A DNA stretch of 55,317 nt from CAZMLC01 sp964567125 (GCA_964567125.1 CAZMLC010000009.1:1-55317); one strand, 5' to 3'. Positions 8,962 through 18,150 are shown, numbered from the stretch's first letter. Notes: a model not told the origin generated them from the letters alone. Made by a program: numbers and translations.

Positions 8962-11088
8962 ATGCAGATAACGTTACGAGTCGGTACGCGCGGAAGCCAG
9001 TTGGCCTTGATCCAAACGAAGGATACCTTGATGCGCCTGCAGCAGCGCTTTGCGGATGTGGCCTTCGAGGTTGTCCCTGTCACGACGCTGGGTGATCGCG
9101 ATCTGACCACGGATCTGCGCGTAAGCCCCGCGGATTTCTTTACGCGCGACCTCGACGAGGCGCTGCGTCGCGGCGAAATCGATCTGGCGGTGCACAGCGC
9201 CAAGGATTTACCGAATCCCGTGCCGGCGGATCTCGATTGGTTCTGGCTGCCGTGGCGCGAGGACCCGCGCGATGCCTGGATTCTGGCGCCGGGCAAGACC
9301 ATGGAGACGTTGCCCGCTGCCCCTGTCGTCGGGGTCAGCAGCGACCGGCGCGAAGCCTGCTGCCGCGCGCGCTTTCCGCAGGCGATCATGAAGCCGATCC
9401 GCGGTACGATTCCATCGCGCCTGCAGCAGCTCGACGCCGGCGACTTCGATGCTATCCTGATGGCCGGCGCGGCGCTGAAACGCCTGGGCCTTGCGGAACG
9501 CGTAATCGAATGGGTTACGCTTGACCATCTGCCTGTTCCGGAAGGTCAGGGTTATCTGGCGGTGACCTATCGCCTGGGTGATGCCCGGGTCCAACGCTTT
9601 CGTGACTTTTTTATCAAGGCCGTCCGCTTTGTCGGCGCCGGTGTCGGCGCGGCGGAATACTGCACGCTGGGTGGAGTCAATGATCTGCGGCATGCCGAGG
9701 TCTGCCTCTACGACGTGCTCATGGACGATGCGCTGCTGGCCTATCTGCCGCAGCATGCGGAACGCGTCTTCGTCGGGAAGCGGTGCGGCGAGCATTCCGT
9801 GAAACAGAACGAGATCACCACGCTGATCGCGCGCTATGCGCGCCAAGGCAAGCGCGTGGTCCGCCTCAAAGGCGGCGACCCCGGACTCTTCGGTCGCCTC
9901 GCGGAGGAGATCGAGGAACTCGATCGCCTGCAGCTCCCGTATCGCGTGCGTGCCGGCGTGAGCGCCTTGGTGGTCGCCACCACGGGCACCGGCATGCTGC
10001 TGACCAAGCGCGGCCTTTCGCGCGGCTTTACCGCCATGACCCCGCGTGCCGCCGAGGGCGGCGTCTCGGGCGTCGACCGCGACGTGCGCGATGCCTTGCC
10101 GCTGGTGCTCTTTATGTCCGTGCGCGTAGCCGCGGAAATGGCCCGCCAGTTGATCGATGAAGGCCGTCCGGCGACCACGCCGGTGGCGATTGTCTTCAAT
10201 GCCGGTGCCGAGGATGAGGAGATCCAGCGCTTCACGCTGGGGACGTTGTTGACGCAGACCGAGACGCTGCAGGCCGCGATCCATGCGGATGCGCCGGGCC
10301 TCGTGGTGATCGGCGAGGTTGCGGCCTCGGGCTATCGGCGTGACTTCGGCGCGTTGCGCGGTGCGCGCGTGCTGCTGACGTGCAGCGAGGCGCTGATGGA
10401 AAAAGCCATGTTGCGTGTTACGGATCTGGGCGGGTTTCCGATTCCGCGTCCGCTGATCCGTCTGGTGCCGCGTGCGGCAGCCGTGACGGCTGCCACGAAC
10501 ATCCACGCCTACGACTGGGTCGTGCTGACCTCGCCCTCGGCGGTGCATCTGCTGATGCAGCTGATTCAGCAGGCGCAGCTCGATGTGCGCCGATTGCCCA
10601 AGATCATGACCTGTGGTCCGGGGTCCGCGGCGGCCTTTGCCGCTTACGGCATCCAGCCCGAGCTGACGCCGCCCATGGATTACAGCGCCGAAGGCCTCGC
10701 CGCTGTGCTCACGAAGATCGATTTTTCAGGACAGCGCGTGCTGCGGCTGCGCTCGGAAAAGGCGGGGCCGTTGCTGGCCTCGGTTCTGCGCGCGAAGGGT
10801 GCGATTGTCGAGGATGTTGAGCTTTATGAAAACCAGGCCGTCACCTATGCGTCGCTGCCGCCCTTCGATGCGGTCTTCTTCGCCAGCGCGTCGGGCGTCG
10901 AGTCCTTCTATGCGCAGCAACCGCCTGAGGCGTTGCAGGGGCGGTGCGTGGTCGTGATCGGCAAGCCGACAGAGGCAGCGCTGCTCAAGGCCGGACGCGC
11001 ACCGGATGTGATCGCTGAAGCTGCGACCGTCGATGGCGCAATTGAAACCTTGGCGCGGCTGTGGAGCCAAAAGGAGAACCCCGCGTGA
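8962..11088 (+). CDS. HemC-CobA(SUMT)-HemD triple fusion: porphobilinogen deaminase (domain 3 missing), uroporphyrinogen-III methyltransferase, uroporphyrinogen-III synthase
   Basis: 708-aa fusion. Residues 1-218 are HemC domains 1 and 2: VGTRGSQLAL, HSAKDLP with catalytic D82, SSDRR, RGTIPSRL and AALKRLGL. After VPEGQGYLAV the chain passes directly into SUMT (about 220-460): VGAGVG (usually GPG), YD with D251, VGK with K273, VVRLKGGDPGLFGR. Residues about 460-700 are HemD, with LTSPSAV and the two-lobed pattern. HemC domain 3, which carries the cofactor cysteine in a GGC motif, is absent. Taken together the activities would run from porphobilinogen to precorrin-2, for siroheme or cobalamin. 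A cobO-type gene follows closely. The GTG start of crcB overlaps the TGA stop. Confidence 0.9.
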   Translation: MQITLRVGTRGSQLALIQTKDTLMRLQQRFADVAFEVVPVTTLGDRDLTTDLRVSPADFFTRDLDEALRRGEIDLAVHSAKDLPNPVPADLDWFWLPWREDPRDAWILAPGKTMETLPAAPVVGVSSDRREACCRARFPQAIMKPIRGTIPSRLQQLDAGDFDAILMAGAALKRLGLAERVIEWVTLDHLPVPEGQGYLAVTYRLGDARVQRFRDFFIKAVRFVGAGVGAAEYCTLGGVNDLRHAEVCLYDVLMDDALLAYLPQHAERVFVGKRCGEHSVKQNEITTLIARYARQGKRVVRLKGGDPGLFGRLAEEIEELDRLQLPYRVRAGVSALVVATTGTGMLLTKRGLSRGFTAMTPRAAEGGVSGVDRDVRDALPLVLFMSVRVAAEMARQLIDEGRPATTPVAIVFNAGAEDEEIQRFTLGTLLTQTETLQAAIHADAPGLVVIGEVAASGYRRDFGALRGARVLLTCSEALMEKAMLRVTDLGGFPIPRPLIRLVPRAAAVTAATNIHAYDWVVLTSPSAVHLLMQLIQQAQLDVRRLPKIMTCGPGSAAAFAAYGIQPELTPPMDYSAEGLAAVLTKIDFSGQRVLRLRSEKAGPLLASVLRAKGAIVEDVELYENQAVTYASLPPFDAVFFASASGVESFYAQQPPEALQGRCVVVIGKPTEAALLKAGRAPDVIAEAATVDGAIETLARLWSQKENPA

Positions 11089-11465
11089 ATCTCTGGGTCT
11101 GTCTGAGCGTGGGCGTTGGTGGATTCTGCGGTTCCGTGTTACGGTTTCTCATTCAGGCCGGCGGCTTTAAACTCTTTCATCACGGCTGGTTCGGCACGCT
11201 GGTGGCCAACAGCATCGGCTGTTTTATCCTGGGCGCTCTGATTGCGAGCGCCGGCCGCATCGAGTGGATGACCCCGACGCAGCGGCTCTGCCTGACAACC
11301 GGGTTCTGCGGCGGCCTGACCACGCTCTCGACCTTTATCGGCGAGTGGGTCCATTTGGTGCAGAACGACCAGTACTTCTATGCCACCGCCTATCTTGTGA
11401 TCACCATCACGCTGGGGGCCTTGCTGCTGATGATGGGCATGTATCTGGCCGGTAAACTACTCTGA
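11085..11465 (+). CDS. crcB: Fluoride exporter CrcB/Fluc
   Basis: 126-aa, four-helix membrane fluoride channel that works as an antiparallel dimer. Family motifs: GGFCGSVLRF near the N-terminus, GTLVANSIGCFILG in helix 2 (Asn of the pore) and GFCGGLTTLSTF in helix 3 (central Na+ site and Phe box region). The GTG at 11085 is chosen because AAGGAG lies at 11071-11076 with 8-nt spacing and because it gives the normal family length; it overlaps the preceding stop (GTGA). No fluoride riboswitch is possible in this arrangement unless it lies further upstream. Confidence 0.93.
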   Translation: MNLWVCLSVGVGGFCGSVLRFLIQAGGFKLFHHGWFGTLVANSIGCFILGALIASAGRIEWMTPTQRLCLTTGFCGGLTTLSTFIGEWVHLVQNDQYFYATAYLVITITLGALLLMMGMYLAGKLL

Positions 11466-11473
11466 GGTTTGCA

Positions 11474-11502
11474 TTGTCGAAACGTCGCGGACGTGCTACA
11501 GT
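11474..11502 (+). promoter_or_regulatory. Possible promoter for the cobO-type gene
   Basis: TTGTCG at 11474-11479 and TACAGT at 11497-11502 are spaced by 17 bp, with TGC directly before the -10 (extended -10 form). It lies between crcB and the adenosyltransferase ATG at 11538. Confidence 0.4.
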
Positions 11503-11537
11503 CCGTGTCAGCGTGTTCGGCATGCAAGGAGGCGATC

Positions 11538-12062
11538 ATGAAAAAGCCAAGGATCATTGTTTTGACCGGCGAAGGCAAAGGAAAGAGTTCTTCCGCCCTC
11601 GGCATGGTTTTGCGTGCGGTCGGTCATGGCTTGCACGTGTGCGTGATCCAGTTCATCAAGGATCAGACGGATACCGGAGAAGCCAAGGCCTTGCGCATGC
11701 TGCCCGTCGTCGAGCATGTGCTCTGCGGTCGTGGCTTTGTGTTGTCGCATGAACCGCATCGTCACGCCGAACACTGCAATGCGGCGCGCGAAGGCCTCGC
11801 GCTGGCGCGGCAGCGGCTGGTTGATCCTGCGGTTCAGATGGTGGTGCTCGATGAAATCTGCTGTGCGCTCTCCGAATCGCTGCTTTCACGCGGCGATATT
11901 CAGTCGACGCTGGCTGCGGCCTCGGACGATAAAATCATCATTCTGACGGGCCGCAATGCGCCAGACTGGCTGGTCGAGTGCGCGGACACCGTGAGCCATA
12001 TGACCTGCATCAAGCATGGGTATGACAGCGGCATCGCTGCGCAGCTCGGCGTCGAGTGCTGA
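11538..12062 (+). CDS. cobO: Corrinoid (cob(I)alamin) adenosyltransferase, CobO/BtuR family
   Basis: ATP:corrinoid adenosyltransferase that attaches the upper 5'-deoxyadenosyl ligand in B12 synthesis or salvage. The 174-aa protein has the characteristic P-loop LTGEGKGKSSSALGM (GEGKGKS at residues 11-17), VIQFIK, the Walker B-like VVLDEI, LTGRNAPDWL, and a terminal KHG..G..AQLGVE. The ATG at 11538 has a near-perfect AAGGAGG at 11526-11532; a longer in-frame N-terminus starting at 11469 is not family-like. Its place after the SUMT-containing fusion supports corrinoid metabolism. Confidence 0.92.
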   Translation: MKKPRIIVLTGEGKGKSSSALGMVLRAVGHGLHVCVIQFIKDQTDTGEAKALRMLPVVEHVLCGRGFVLSHEPHRHAEHCNAAREGLALARQRLVDPAVQMVVLDEICCALSESLLSRGDIQSTLAAASDDKIIILTGRNAPDWLVECADTVSHMTCIKHGYDSGIAAQLGVEC

Positions 12063-12072
12063 GCCTAAGCGC

Positions 12073-12095
12073 GTGGCAGCCGACCGGGCTGCCAC
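12073..12095. terminator. GC-rich hairpin between convergent cobO and smc
   Basis: A 9-bp perfect stem (GTGGCAGCC at 12073-12081 with GGCTGCCAC at 12087-12095) and 5-nt loop fill the 36-nt space between two convergent genes. There is no long T tract on either side, so it is a weak intrinsic terminator or a bidirectional transcript end. Confidence 0.5.
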
Positions 12096-12098
12096 ACG

Positions 12099-15000
12099 TT
12101 ACGCTTCGGGCAATTCCGCCGTTTCGGCTGCGGTCTCGGTCTCGGCTGATTTCTTCTTGCGCGGACGCTTCTGCTTTTCCACTTCGACTTCAATGGTCGG
12201 TGCCGCCGCCTGCGGTGCCCCCACTTCCAGCTCCTTGACCCCGATTTCGCGCAGGCGCATAGAGACGATGCGCGAGATTCCCTTCTCCTGTTGCGTCACG
12301 CCGTAGACGATGTCCGAGCCGGCGATCGTATGCTGGTTGTGCGTGATGATGAGGAACTGGGAGTGACAGAGGAAGTCCTTCAGCACCTGCACGAAACGGC
12401 CGATGTTGCTGTCGTCCAGCGCGGCATCCAGTTCGTCGAGCATGCAGAAGGGCGCGGGCTTGATCATGAAGATGGCGAAGAGCAAGCTGACTGCAGTCAT
12501 GGTGCGTTCGCCGCCGGAGAGTAGGGTCACGGACTGCGGACGTTTTCCCGGAGGCCGCGCAATGATGTCGATGCCGCACTCAAGCGGATCTTCTGCGTTG
12601 TCCAACAGCACGAGCTTGGCCTGTCCACCGTTGAAAAGCTTGGTGAACATGGATTCGAAATTCGCATTGGCCTGCGCAAAGGTCGACTGGAACAGCTCGC
12701 TTGATTTGACATTGATCTTGGCGATCAGATCCAGGATCTGCACGCGCGAATTCTGTAGGTCCTCTTCCTGCGCCTTGAGGAAGCTGAAGCGCTCCTCGAG
12801 TTCCTTGTACTCTTCGATCGCCACGAGGTTGACCGGACCGAGCGCCTGGATATCGGCGTTCAGTTCCGCGACGCGCGCTTCGAGTTCCGGAATCGGCGGG
12901 ATCTCGTTGTTTTTCCAGGTCGGATCCGGATGGGCGATCAGCTCATCCGCCGAGAGCGCATATTCGTTGTAAATGTGTTCGATCAAATTTTGGCGCTTCA
13001 TGCGCGATTCCGTCACGTCGATTTCGGCGCGCGACTTATCTTCGCGAATCGCATCCAGTTTGTGCCTGCGTTCGGCGAGAACCGCCTCGTTGCGTTCCAG
13101 TTCGTGCTGGCGGCCGCTGCGCTCATGGCGCGTCGCCTCCATGGTGTCGAGCAGTTTTTCGGCTGCAAGGCGCATGGGCTCAAGGCTGGCATTGAGCGTT
13201 TCGATCTCCTTGCGCAGACGGGCCATGCTCTCGTCGTAGGACATCACGCCGCGGGCGCGGCCCTGGATGGTGCGGTCGAGTTCATCGATACGCGTCTGTA
13301 GCGCCTCGCCTTGGGCCTCGGTGTGTTCCAGCTGCTGCGAAATACTGGAGACCTGGATGCGGCATTCGGTCAGGTTCTGGCTGAGGTCGCTGTAAATGGT
13401 TTCAAGCTCTTGCACGCGCACGGACAATTCGCCCGTGCTTTCAATCAGCTGGTTGCGCGTGGCGGTGCGGGTTTTCAGTTCCGTTGCGAGCGCTTCGCTG
13501 GTGGCCAGATCGCCGGAGGTCTGCTCGTTGAGCGAGGCCAGCTCCTTGGTCACCTGCTGTTCACGCGCGGCGACGCGCTCCGCATCGCGCGAGACCGTCT
13601 GGAATTCACCCTCAGCCTGCGCGGCCTTGCGGCGGAACTCGTCGAGCTCCTGACGCGTGCGCGTCAAAATTGCGCTCAGCTCCGTGGCACGCGCGGAAAT
13701 CTGTTCGAGCCGCGCCTTGTTGCTTTCAAAGGTGCTGGAGAGCGTTGTAAGCTGATCCGTGGTGTCCGCGATCAGCATGCGCCGGGCGAGGGGACTGGAG
13801 ACCTGGTTTTCCGGCATCCAGAGTTCAACGCAGCCATCCGCATGGAAGATCGCGCCTTCGCGCGTCACCACGCTGCAGCCTGCCGGCAGCTCCGCGGGGA
13901 TCTGCTCCAGCGTATCGGCCAGAAAAACGTGACTCAGCATGCGCTGGGCCGCGGCTGAAAAATCGGGTGCGAGCGTCACCTCCGCGAGCAAGGCGTGCAA
14001 TCCGGCGGGCGGTGCGGGCGGTGTCGGCGTCTCCGCCTCCGCGATCACGAGGCGCGTAGCCGCATGGCTGCCTTGGGCCAGCAGGGCGGCCAGAATGGTG
14101 CGGGCCGCTGCGGAGTTCTTGACCACAATGGCGTCCAGCCAGGCGCGCAAAGCAGCTTCAAGCGCAAGGCGCAGGGTTGGCGGGGCTGAGAATTTGTCAG
14201 CCAGCGTGCCGAGAATCAGATGGGTGTCGAGACCGAGCGGATTCGCAACATCGAGGATCAGTTGCGAACCGGGGGCGAACTCGTCCGACGATTCGCGCTT
14301 GTCCGTCAGCAGGTCGATCTGCGCCTGTTTGGCCGCGATTTCCGATTGCAGCTTCGAGGTCTGCTCCTGCACGCTGCGCAGCTCGGTCGTGGTGGCGGTC
14401 CGTTCATCGTCGAGCGTTTCAAAACGGGCCTGGATCGCCTCCGCTTCAGCGCGGTAACCATCCATGCGCGTCTTGACTTCGTCGCGCACCTGTGTGGCGT
14501 GCGTCAGCGTCTCCTGGATCTGCCGCTGTTCCGAGCGGAGACGCTCACGCTTCATCAGGACTTCGCGCTGCCGGTTCTCCATCTCCGCGAGCTGCTGCTG
14601 GATCTGAGCGATGCGGCGTTCGCATTCGAGGGAACGCTGGCGGTCCTGCTGCAGCTGTCCGCGCGTCTGATCGATCTCCAGACGATGGGTGTCAAAGCGC
14701 GTCTGGGCCTCTTGCAATTTGGTGCGTTCGAGTTCGTCGGCCTGCCGCAGCATGACGCTCTTTTGCGTCAGCGACTCTTGCTGCATGCGGATCTGCTCGA
14801 TCTGCGTCTGGGTATCGGAAATTTCGCGGTTATCGCGCTCAGCCCATGCCCGGTATTCTTCGATGCGCTGCTCGTTGACCTTGATGACCTCCTGGGCACG
14901 CACATAGCGGTTGTTCGCCTGGGCGATCTGCTCCGCCAGCGAGGCGATCTGCGCTTCGATTCCGTGGATTGACTGGTGCAGGGTCGCGGCTTCGTTTTCC

Positions 15001-15794
15001 GATTCAGCGACCGCGTTCTGATGTTCCACCTGCTGATCCGACAAGGTGTGGATCGAGGTTTCAAGTTCGCGCACGCGGATATCCAGGGCGGCGAGGCGCC
15101 GCCGTGTCAGAAAGATATCGAGGCCGCGCAGTTCATCGCGCAGCTCTTTGTAGCGCTGGGCTTTGCCGGCCTGGCGCTGCAGCGTGCCGATCTGGCGTTT
15201 GACCTCTTTGATCACATCCGCGAGGCGCAACAGATTGGCGTCAGTCTGTTCGATTTTGCGCAGCGCCTCTTTGCGGTCCGCCTTGAACTTGGTGATGCCC
15301 GCGGCCTCTTCAAAGACCGCGCGCCGATCTTCGGGCTTGGAGGAGAGAATCGCATCGATCTGGCCCTGCGCCATCACCGAGTAGGAGGTGGTGCCGATGC
15401 CGGTACCCATGAAGAGACGCTGGATGTCTTTCAGGCGGCTGGGGGTCTTGTTGATGAAATACTGGCCTTCGCCGGAACGGAAGACGCGGCGGGTGATGGT
15501 GACTTCGTTAAATTCGGTTTCGAGGACGCCCTCGCAGTCGGTAAAAGTGATCGAGACTTCAGCCATGCCGTGGGCTTTGCGCGTATCCGTGCCGTTGAAG
15601 ACCACATCGGGCATCTTGGCGCAGCGCAGCGCGGTCGGGCGCTGTTCGCCCAAAACCCAGCGGATCGCATCGGAAACATTGCTCTTGCCGCACCCGTTGG
15701 GTCCGACAATCGCAATCATGCCCGGCTCGAATTGCAGGCGCGTTTTATCTGCAAAACTTTTAAAACCAGTTAGTTCAATCTGTTTTAGATACAC
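12099..15794 (-). CDS. smc: Chromosome partition protein SMC
   Basis: 1231-aa condensin ATPase. The head has IELTGFKSFAD, Walker A GPNGCGKS (31-38) and SVMAQGQID; two long coiled coils flank a hinge (around residues 500-640); the C-terminal head has the ABC signature LLSGGERT and Walker B MLDELDAALDD. A lysine-rich then Glu/Ala-rich tail (KQKRPRKKK onward, about 40 aa) extends beyond the usual end. The start is GTG at 15794, preceded by GAGGT; the N-terminal sequence MYLKQIEL fits the family exactly. ScpA and ScpB are not in the window. It stands alone, convergent with cobO. Confidence 0.97.
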   Translation of the reverse strand: MYLKQIELTGFKSFADKTRLQFEPGMIAIVGPNGCGKSNVSDAIRWVLGEQRPTALRCAKMPDVVFNGTDTRKAHGMAEVSITFTDCEGVLETEFNEVTITRRVFRSGEGQYFINKTPSRLKDIQRLFMGTGIGTTSYSVMAQGQIDAILSSKPEDRRAVFEEAAGITKFKADRKEALRKIEQTDANLLRLADVIKEVKRQIGTLQRQAGKAQRYKELRDELRGLDIFLTRRRLAALDIRVRELETSIHTLSDQQVEHQNAVAESENEAATLHQSIHGIEAQIASLAEQIAQANNRYVRAQEVIKVNEQRIEEYRAWAERDNREISDTQTQIEQIRMQQESLTQKSVMLRQADELERTKLQEAQTRFDTHRLEIDQTRGQLQQDRQRSLECERRIAQIQQQLAEMENRQREVLMKRERLRSEQRQIQETLTHATQVRDEVKTRMDGYRAEAEAIQARFETLDDERTATTTELRSVQEQTSKLQSEIAAKQAQIDLLTDKRESSDEFAPGSQLILDVANPLGLDTHLILGTLADKFSAPPTLRLALEAALRAWLDAIVVKNSAAARTILAALLAQGSHAATRLVIAEAETPTPPAPPAGLHALLAEVTLAPDFSAAAQRMLSHVFLADTLEQIPAELPAGCSVVTREGAIFHADGCVELWMPENQVSSPLARRMLIADTTDQLTTLSSTFESNKARLEQISARATELSAILTRTRQELDEFRRKAAQAEGEFQTVSRDAERVAAREQQVTKELASLNEQTSGDLATSEALATELKTRTATRNQLIESTGELSVRVQELETIYSDLSQNLTECRIQVSSISQQLEHTEAQGEALQTRIDELDRTIQGRARGVMSYDESMARLRKEIETLNASLEPMRLAAEKLLDTMEATRHERSGRQHELERNEAVLAERRHKLDAIREDKSRAEIDVTESRMKRQNLIEHIYNEYALSADELIAHPDPTWKNNEIPPIPELEARVAELNADIQALGPVNLVAIEEYKELEERFSFLKAQEEDLQNSRVQILDLIAKINVKSSELFQSTFAQANANFESMFTKLFNGGQAKLVLLDNAEDPLECGIDIIARPPGKRPQSVTLLSGGERTMTAVSLLFAIFMIKPAPFCMLDELDAALDDSNIGRFVQVLKDFLCHSQFLIITHNQHTIAGSDIVYGVTQQEKGISRIVSMRLREIGVKELEVGAPQAAAPTIEVEVEKQKRPRKKKSAETETAAETAELPEA

Positions 15795-15861
15795 GAATGA
15801 CCTCGATCAGCAATCTCGACAGTAGTTATTCCGATTGATAAAAAGATAACATATTTTCAGT

Positions 15862-15890
15862 TCCCCTTCCACCCGTTTTTCGGCTATACT
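15862..15890 (+). promoter_or_regulatory. Possible promoter of the DJ-1 family gene
   Basis: A good -10 TATACT at 15885-15890 lies 30 nt before the ATG at 15920; the matching -35 at 17 bp (TCCCCT, about 15862) is poor. The intergenic space between divergent smc and this gene is AT-rich. Confidence 0.4.
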
Positions 15891-15919
15891 AATTTACAAA
15901 ACCACAAGGAGAATCCTGA

Positions 15920-16465
15920 ATGCGCGTTTTAATCCCGTTAGCCGATGGCGTTGAACCTCTCGAAGCAGTGTCGATTATCGATGTTTTGCGCCGGGCCGGG
16001 GTTGACGTAGTGACCGCATCGCTTTCGGAGAAAATCGCCGTTTCCGCTGCCCAACAGATCGTGCTCAAGGCGGATCAGCTGTGGGAGGATCTGGAACTCG
16101 AGACGTTCGCGGCGATCGTCCTTCCCGGCGGTGGCCGTGGAACGGAGCGCCTAGCTGCGGATGAACGCGTGATCGAGGCCATACAGTTCTTTCACGAGAA
16201 TGAGCTGTTGATCGGGGCGATCTGCGCGGCTCCGACCGTATTGGTCAAAGCTGGGGTTCTGAATGGAAGCAAAGCCACCTGTTTTCCGGATCTTGCGGAG
16301 GAGCTGGGCGCGTCGTTTGTGGATGTCCCCGTGGTTGCCGATGGCATGGTCATCACGAGTCAGGGGCCGGGGACGAGTCTGCTGTTTGCCCTGGTCCTGG
16401 TGCGCCACCTGATCGGCGAGGAAGTCGCCGAACGCGTGGCTGCTGCGATGCTGGTGTCGCTTTAA
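15920..16465 (+). CDS. DJ-1/PfpI family protein
   Basis: 181-aa protein of the DJ-1 (YajL/ThiJ) branch of the class I glutamine amidotransferase-like superfamily. The nucleophile-elbow cysteine is C102 in AICAAP and the conserved partner glutamate is E15 in DGVEPLE; LPGGGRGTERL and the late SQGPGTSLLFAL fit DJ-1. Members act in protein or glyoxal repair, or as chaperones; no specific activity can be assigned. AAGGAG at 15906-15911 sets the start. It is divergent from smc and 35 nt upstream of purB. Confidence 0.9.
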   Translation: MRVLIPLADGVEPLEAVSIIDVLRRAGVDVVTASLSEKIAVSAAQQIVLKADQLWEDLELETFAAIVLPGGGRGTERLAADERVIEAIQFFHENELLIGAICAAPTVLVKAGVLNGSKATCFPDLAEELGASFVDVPVVADGMVITSQGPGTSLLFALVLVRHLIGEEVAERVAAAMLVSL

Positions 16466-16500
16466 ATTTTGTGAACGGAAGAGGAGAGAGTAAACCGATT

Positions 16501-17868
16501 ATGGAGACATTCGATACGTTGTTGGCGGTTTCGCCGCTGGATGGCCGGTATGCAGCAAAAATCACGGAGCTGCGCGGCATCTTTTCTGAATTTGGGCTGA
16601 TGCAGCGTCGCGTGGCGGTGGAGATCGCCTGGCTGGAGGCGCTGTGCGCAGCGCCGAAGATCGCTGAATGCACGAAGCTGACCGCCAAGGAGCGGACGGC
16701 ATTGCGTGCGATTGCCGACGGGTTTACCCTGGAAGATGCCCAGCGCATCAAGACGATTGAGGCGACGACGAACCACGATGTCAAAGCCGTCGAGTATTTC
16801 ATCAAGGAGAAACTGGCGCAATCATCGCTGGCTTCGCGCAGCGAGTTCGTCCATTTCGCCTGCACCTCCGAAGACATCAACAACATGGCGCATGCGCTGA
16901 TGCTGCGCGATGGTCTCGCGGTGCTGCGCGCCAGCCAGAAGAAGCTGACGGCGCAGTTGCGCGCCCTCGCGCAAGAGACCAAGGCCTCGGCCATGCTGGC
17001 GCGTACGCACGGTCAGCCGGCTTCACCGACCACGCTCGGCAAGGAGCTGGCGGTCTTTGTGCATCGTCTGGAACGTCAGGCTGCGCAATTGGACAGCATT
17101 GTCATGCCCGCCAAGATGAACGGCGCGGTCGGCTGCTATAACGCCCACCTCTCCGCCTATCCGGATGTCGACTGGGAGAAGCTGACGCGCTCGGTGATTG
17201 AAAAGCACTTCGGCTTGAAACAGAATGTGCTCACCACGCAGATCGAGTCGCACGACGGCATTGCCGAACTCTTCGACGCCCTGGCGCGCTGGAACACGGT
17301 GCTGATCGACCTCGATCGCGACATCTGGGCCTACATCTCCATGGGCTATCTGGGCCAGAAGACCGTGAAGGGCGAGATCGGTTCCTCCACCATGCCGCAC
17401 AAGGTCAATCCCATTGATTTTGAAAACAGCGAAGGCAACCTGGGCCTCGCCAACGCGATTCTGGAACACATGGCACGCAAGTTGCCGATTTCCCGCTTGC
17501 AGCGCGATCTGACCGACTCCACGGTGCTGCGCAACATGGGCGTGGGCTTCGGCTATGCGCTCACCGCGTATCAGGCCACCATGAAGGGGTTGGGCAAAGT
17601 CAAGCTGAACCCGCTGCGTCTGGAAGAGGATCTCAACGAGGCCTGGGAAGTGCTCGCTGAACCGATCCAGACCGTGATGCGCAAACTGGGCAAGGCCAAT
17701 CCCTACGAACAGCTCAAGGAGCTGACCCGCGGCAAGAAGATGAACGCGGAGATCATGCGCACCTTCATCCAGGGACTTGATATCCCCAAGGCGGATAAGG
17801 AACGTCTGCTGGCGCTTACACCCGCTAAGTACATTGGCATTGCGGAGAAGTTGGTGGGCAGGGGCTAG
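16501..17868 (+). CDS. purB: Adenylosuccinate lyase
   Basis: 455-aa enzyme of the fumarase/aspartase superfamily that acts twice in purine synthesis (SAICAR to AICAR and adenylosuccinate to AMP). It is the E. coli PurB type in length and sequence: N-terminal LLAVSPLDGRYA, TTNHDVKAVEYF, FACTSEDINN, ARTHGQPASPTTLGKE and the superfamily signature GSSTMPHKVNPIDFEN. The ATG at 16501 follows GAGGAGAG near 16481-16488; an in-frame start 30 nt earlier lacks an obvious site and adds non-family residues. Confidence 0.97.
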   Translation: METFDTLLAVSPLDGRYAAKITELRGIFSEFGLMQRRVAVEIAWLEALCAAPKIAECTKLTAKERTALRAIADGFTLEDAQRIKTIEATTNHDVKAVEYFIKEKLAQSSLASRSEFVHFACTSEDINNMAHALMLRDGLAVLRASQKKLTAQLRALAQETKASAMLARTHGQPASPTTLGKELAVFVHRLERQAAQLDSIVMPAKMNGAVGCYNAHLSAYPDVDWEKLTRSVIEKHFGLKQNVLTTQIESHDGIAELFDALARWNTVLIDLDRDIWAYISMGYLGQKTVKGEIGSSTMPHKVNPIDFENSEGNLGLANAILEHMARKLPISRLQRDLTDSTVLRNMGVGFGYALTAYQATMKGLGKVKLNPLRLEEDLNEAWEVLAEPIQTVMRKLGKANPYEQLKELTRGKKMNAEIMRTFIQGLDIPKADKERLLALTPAKYIGIAEKLVGRG

Positions 17869-17873
17869 TGGTC

Positions 17874-17908
17874 AGGGACATCGTGATGAACAGCGTGTCT
17901 CTTTTTTT
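17874..17908 (+). terminator. Probable intrinsic terminator of purB
   Basis: AGGGACA-T-CG (17874-17883) can pair with CG-TGTCTCT (17894-17902), one bulge and one G-T pair, followed by a run of T to 17908. The structure begins 6 nt after the purB stop. The rest of 17909-18080 shows no gene. Confidence 0.5.
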
Positions 17909-18083
17909 ATGGCTTGTGACTGTTAGACGCCGTCTTATGGTCAGTGAAGCTGGGAAGACTAAGAGTACTGGGAATGCTGGGATTACAACTACGTGCGGTT
18001 TAGGTGCTCAGCGGGATACGCCCACAACGAGACGACCGTCATGGATATAAATCGTAGATTTGTAACCGTTTTTCGCGTTTTGC

Positions 18084-18113
18084 TTGGTCTTCCATCCATT
18101 TCCATGGTATAGT
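18084..18113 (+). promoter_or_regulatory. Probable promoter of the lactonase-fold lipoprotein gene
   Basis: TTGGTC at 18084-18089 and TATAGT at 18108-18113 are 18 bp apart, 37 nt before the ATG at 18151. Confidence 0.45.
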
Positions 18114-18150
18114 ACATACACATAAATTGAATACGACGTGAGGTTTGCTT

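Noticed and set aside
9208..10548. 446-codon open frame on the minus strand opposite the HemC-CobA-HemD gene
   Set aside because: Antisense shadow: Arg/His/Gln-rich composition typical of the reverse complement of GC-rich coding DNA.
11061..11084. Earlier GTG start for crcB at 11061
   Set aside because: It lies inside the end of the preceding gene, has no ribosome-binding site, and adds eight residues not typical of CrcB; the GTG at 11085 has AAGGAG at good spacing.
17975..17987. 13-mer TGCTGGGATTACA identical to part of the human Alu consensus
   Set aside because: A 13-base match is short and the flanks do not continue, so it is chance, not contamination.
17869..18080. Search for a small gene or RNA between purB and the lactonase-like gene, including a 60-codon frame at 17868-18050
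   Set aside because: No ribosome-binding site, no family resemblance and no clear RNA structure other than the purB terminator hairpin.
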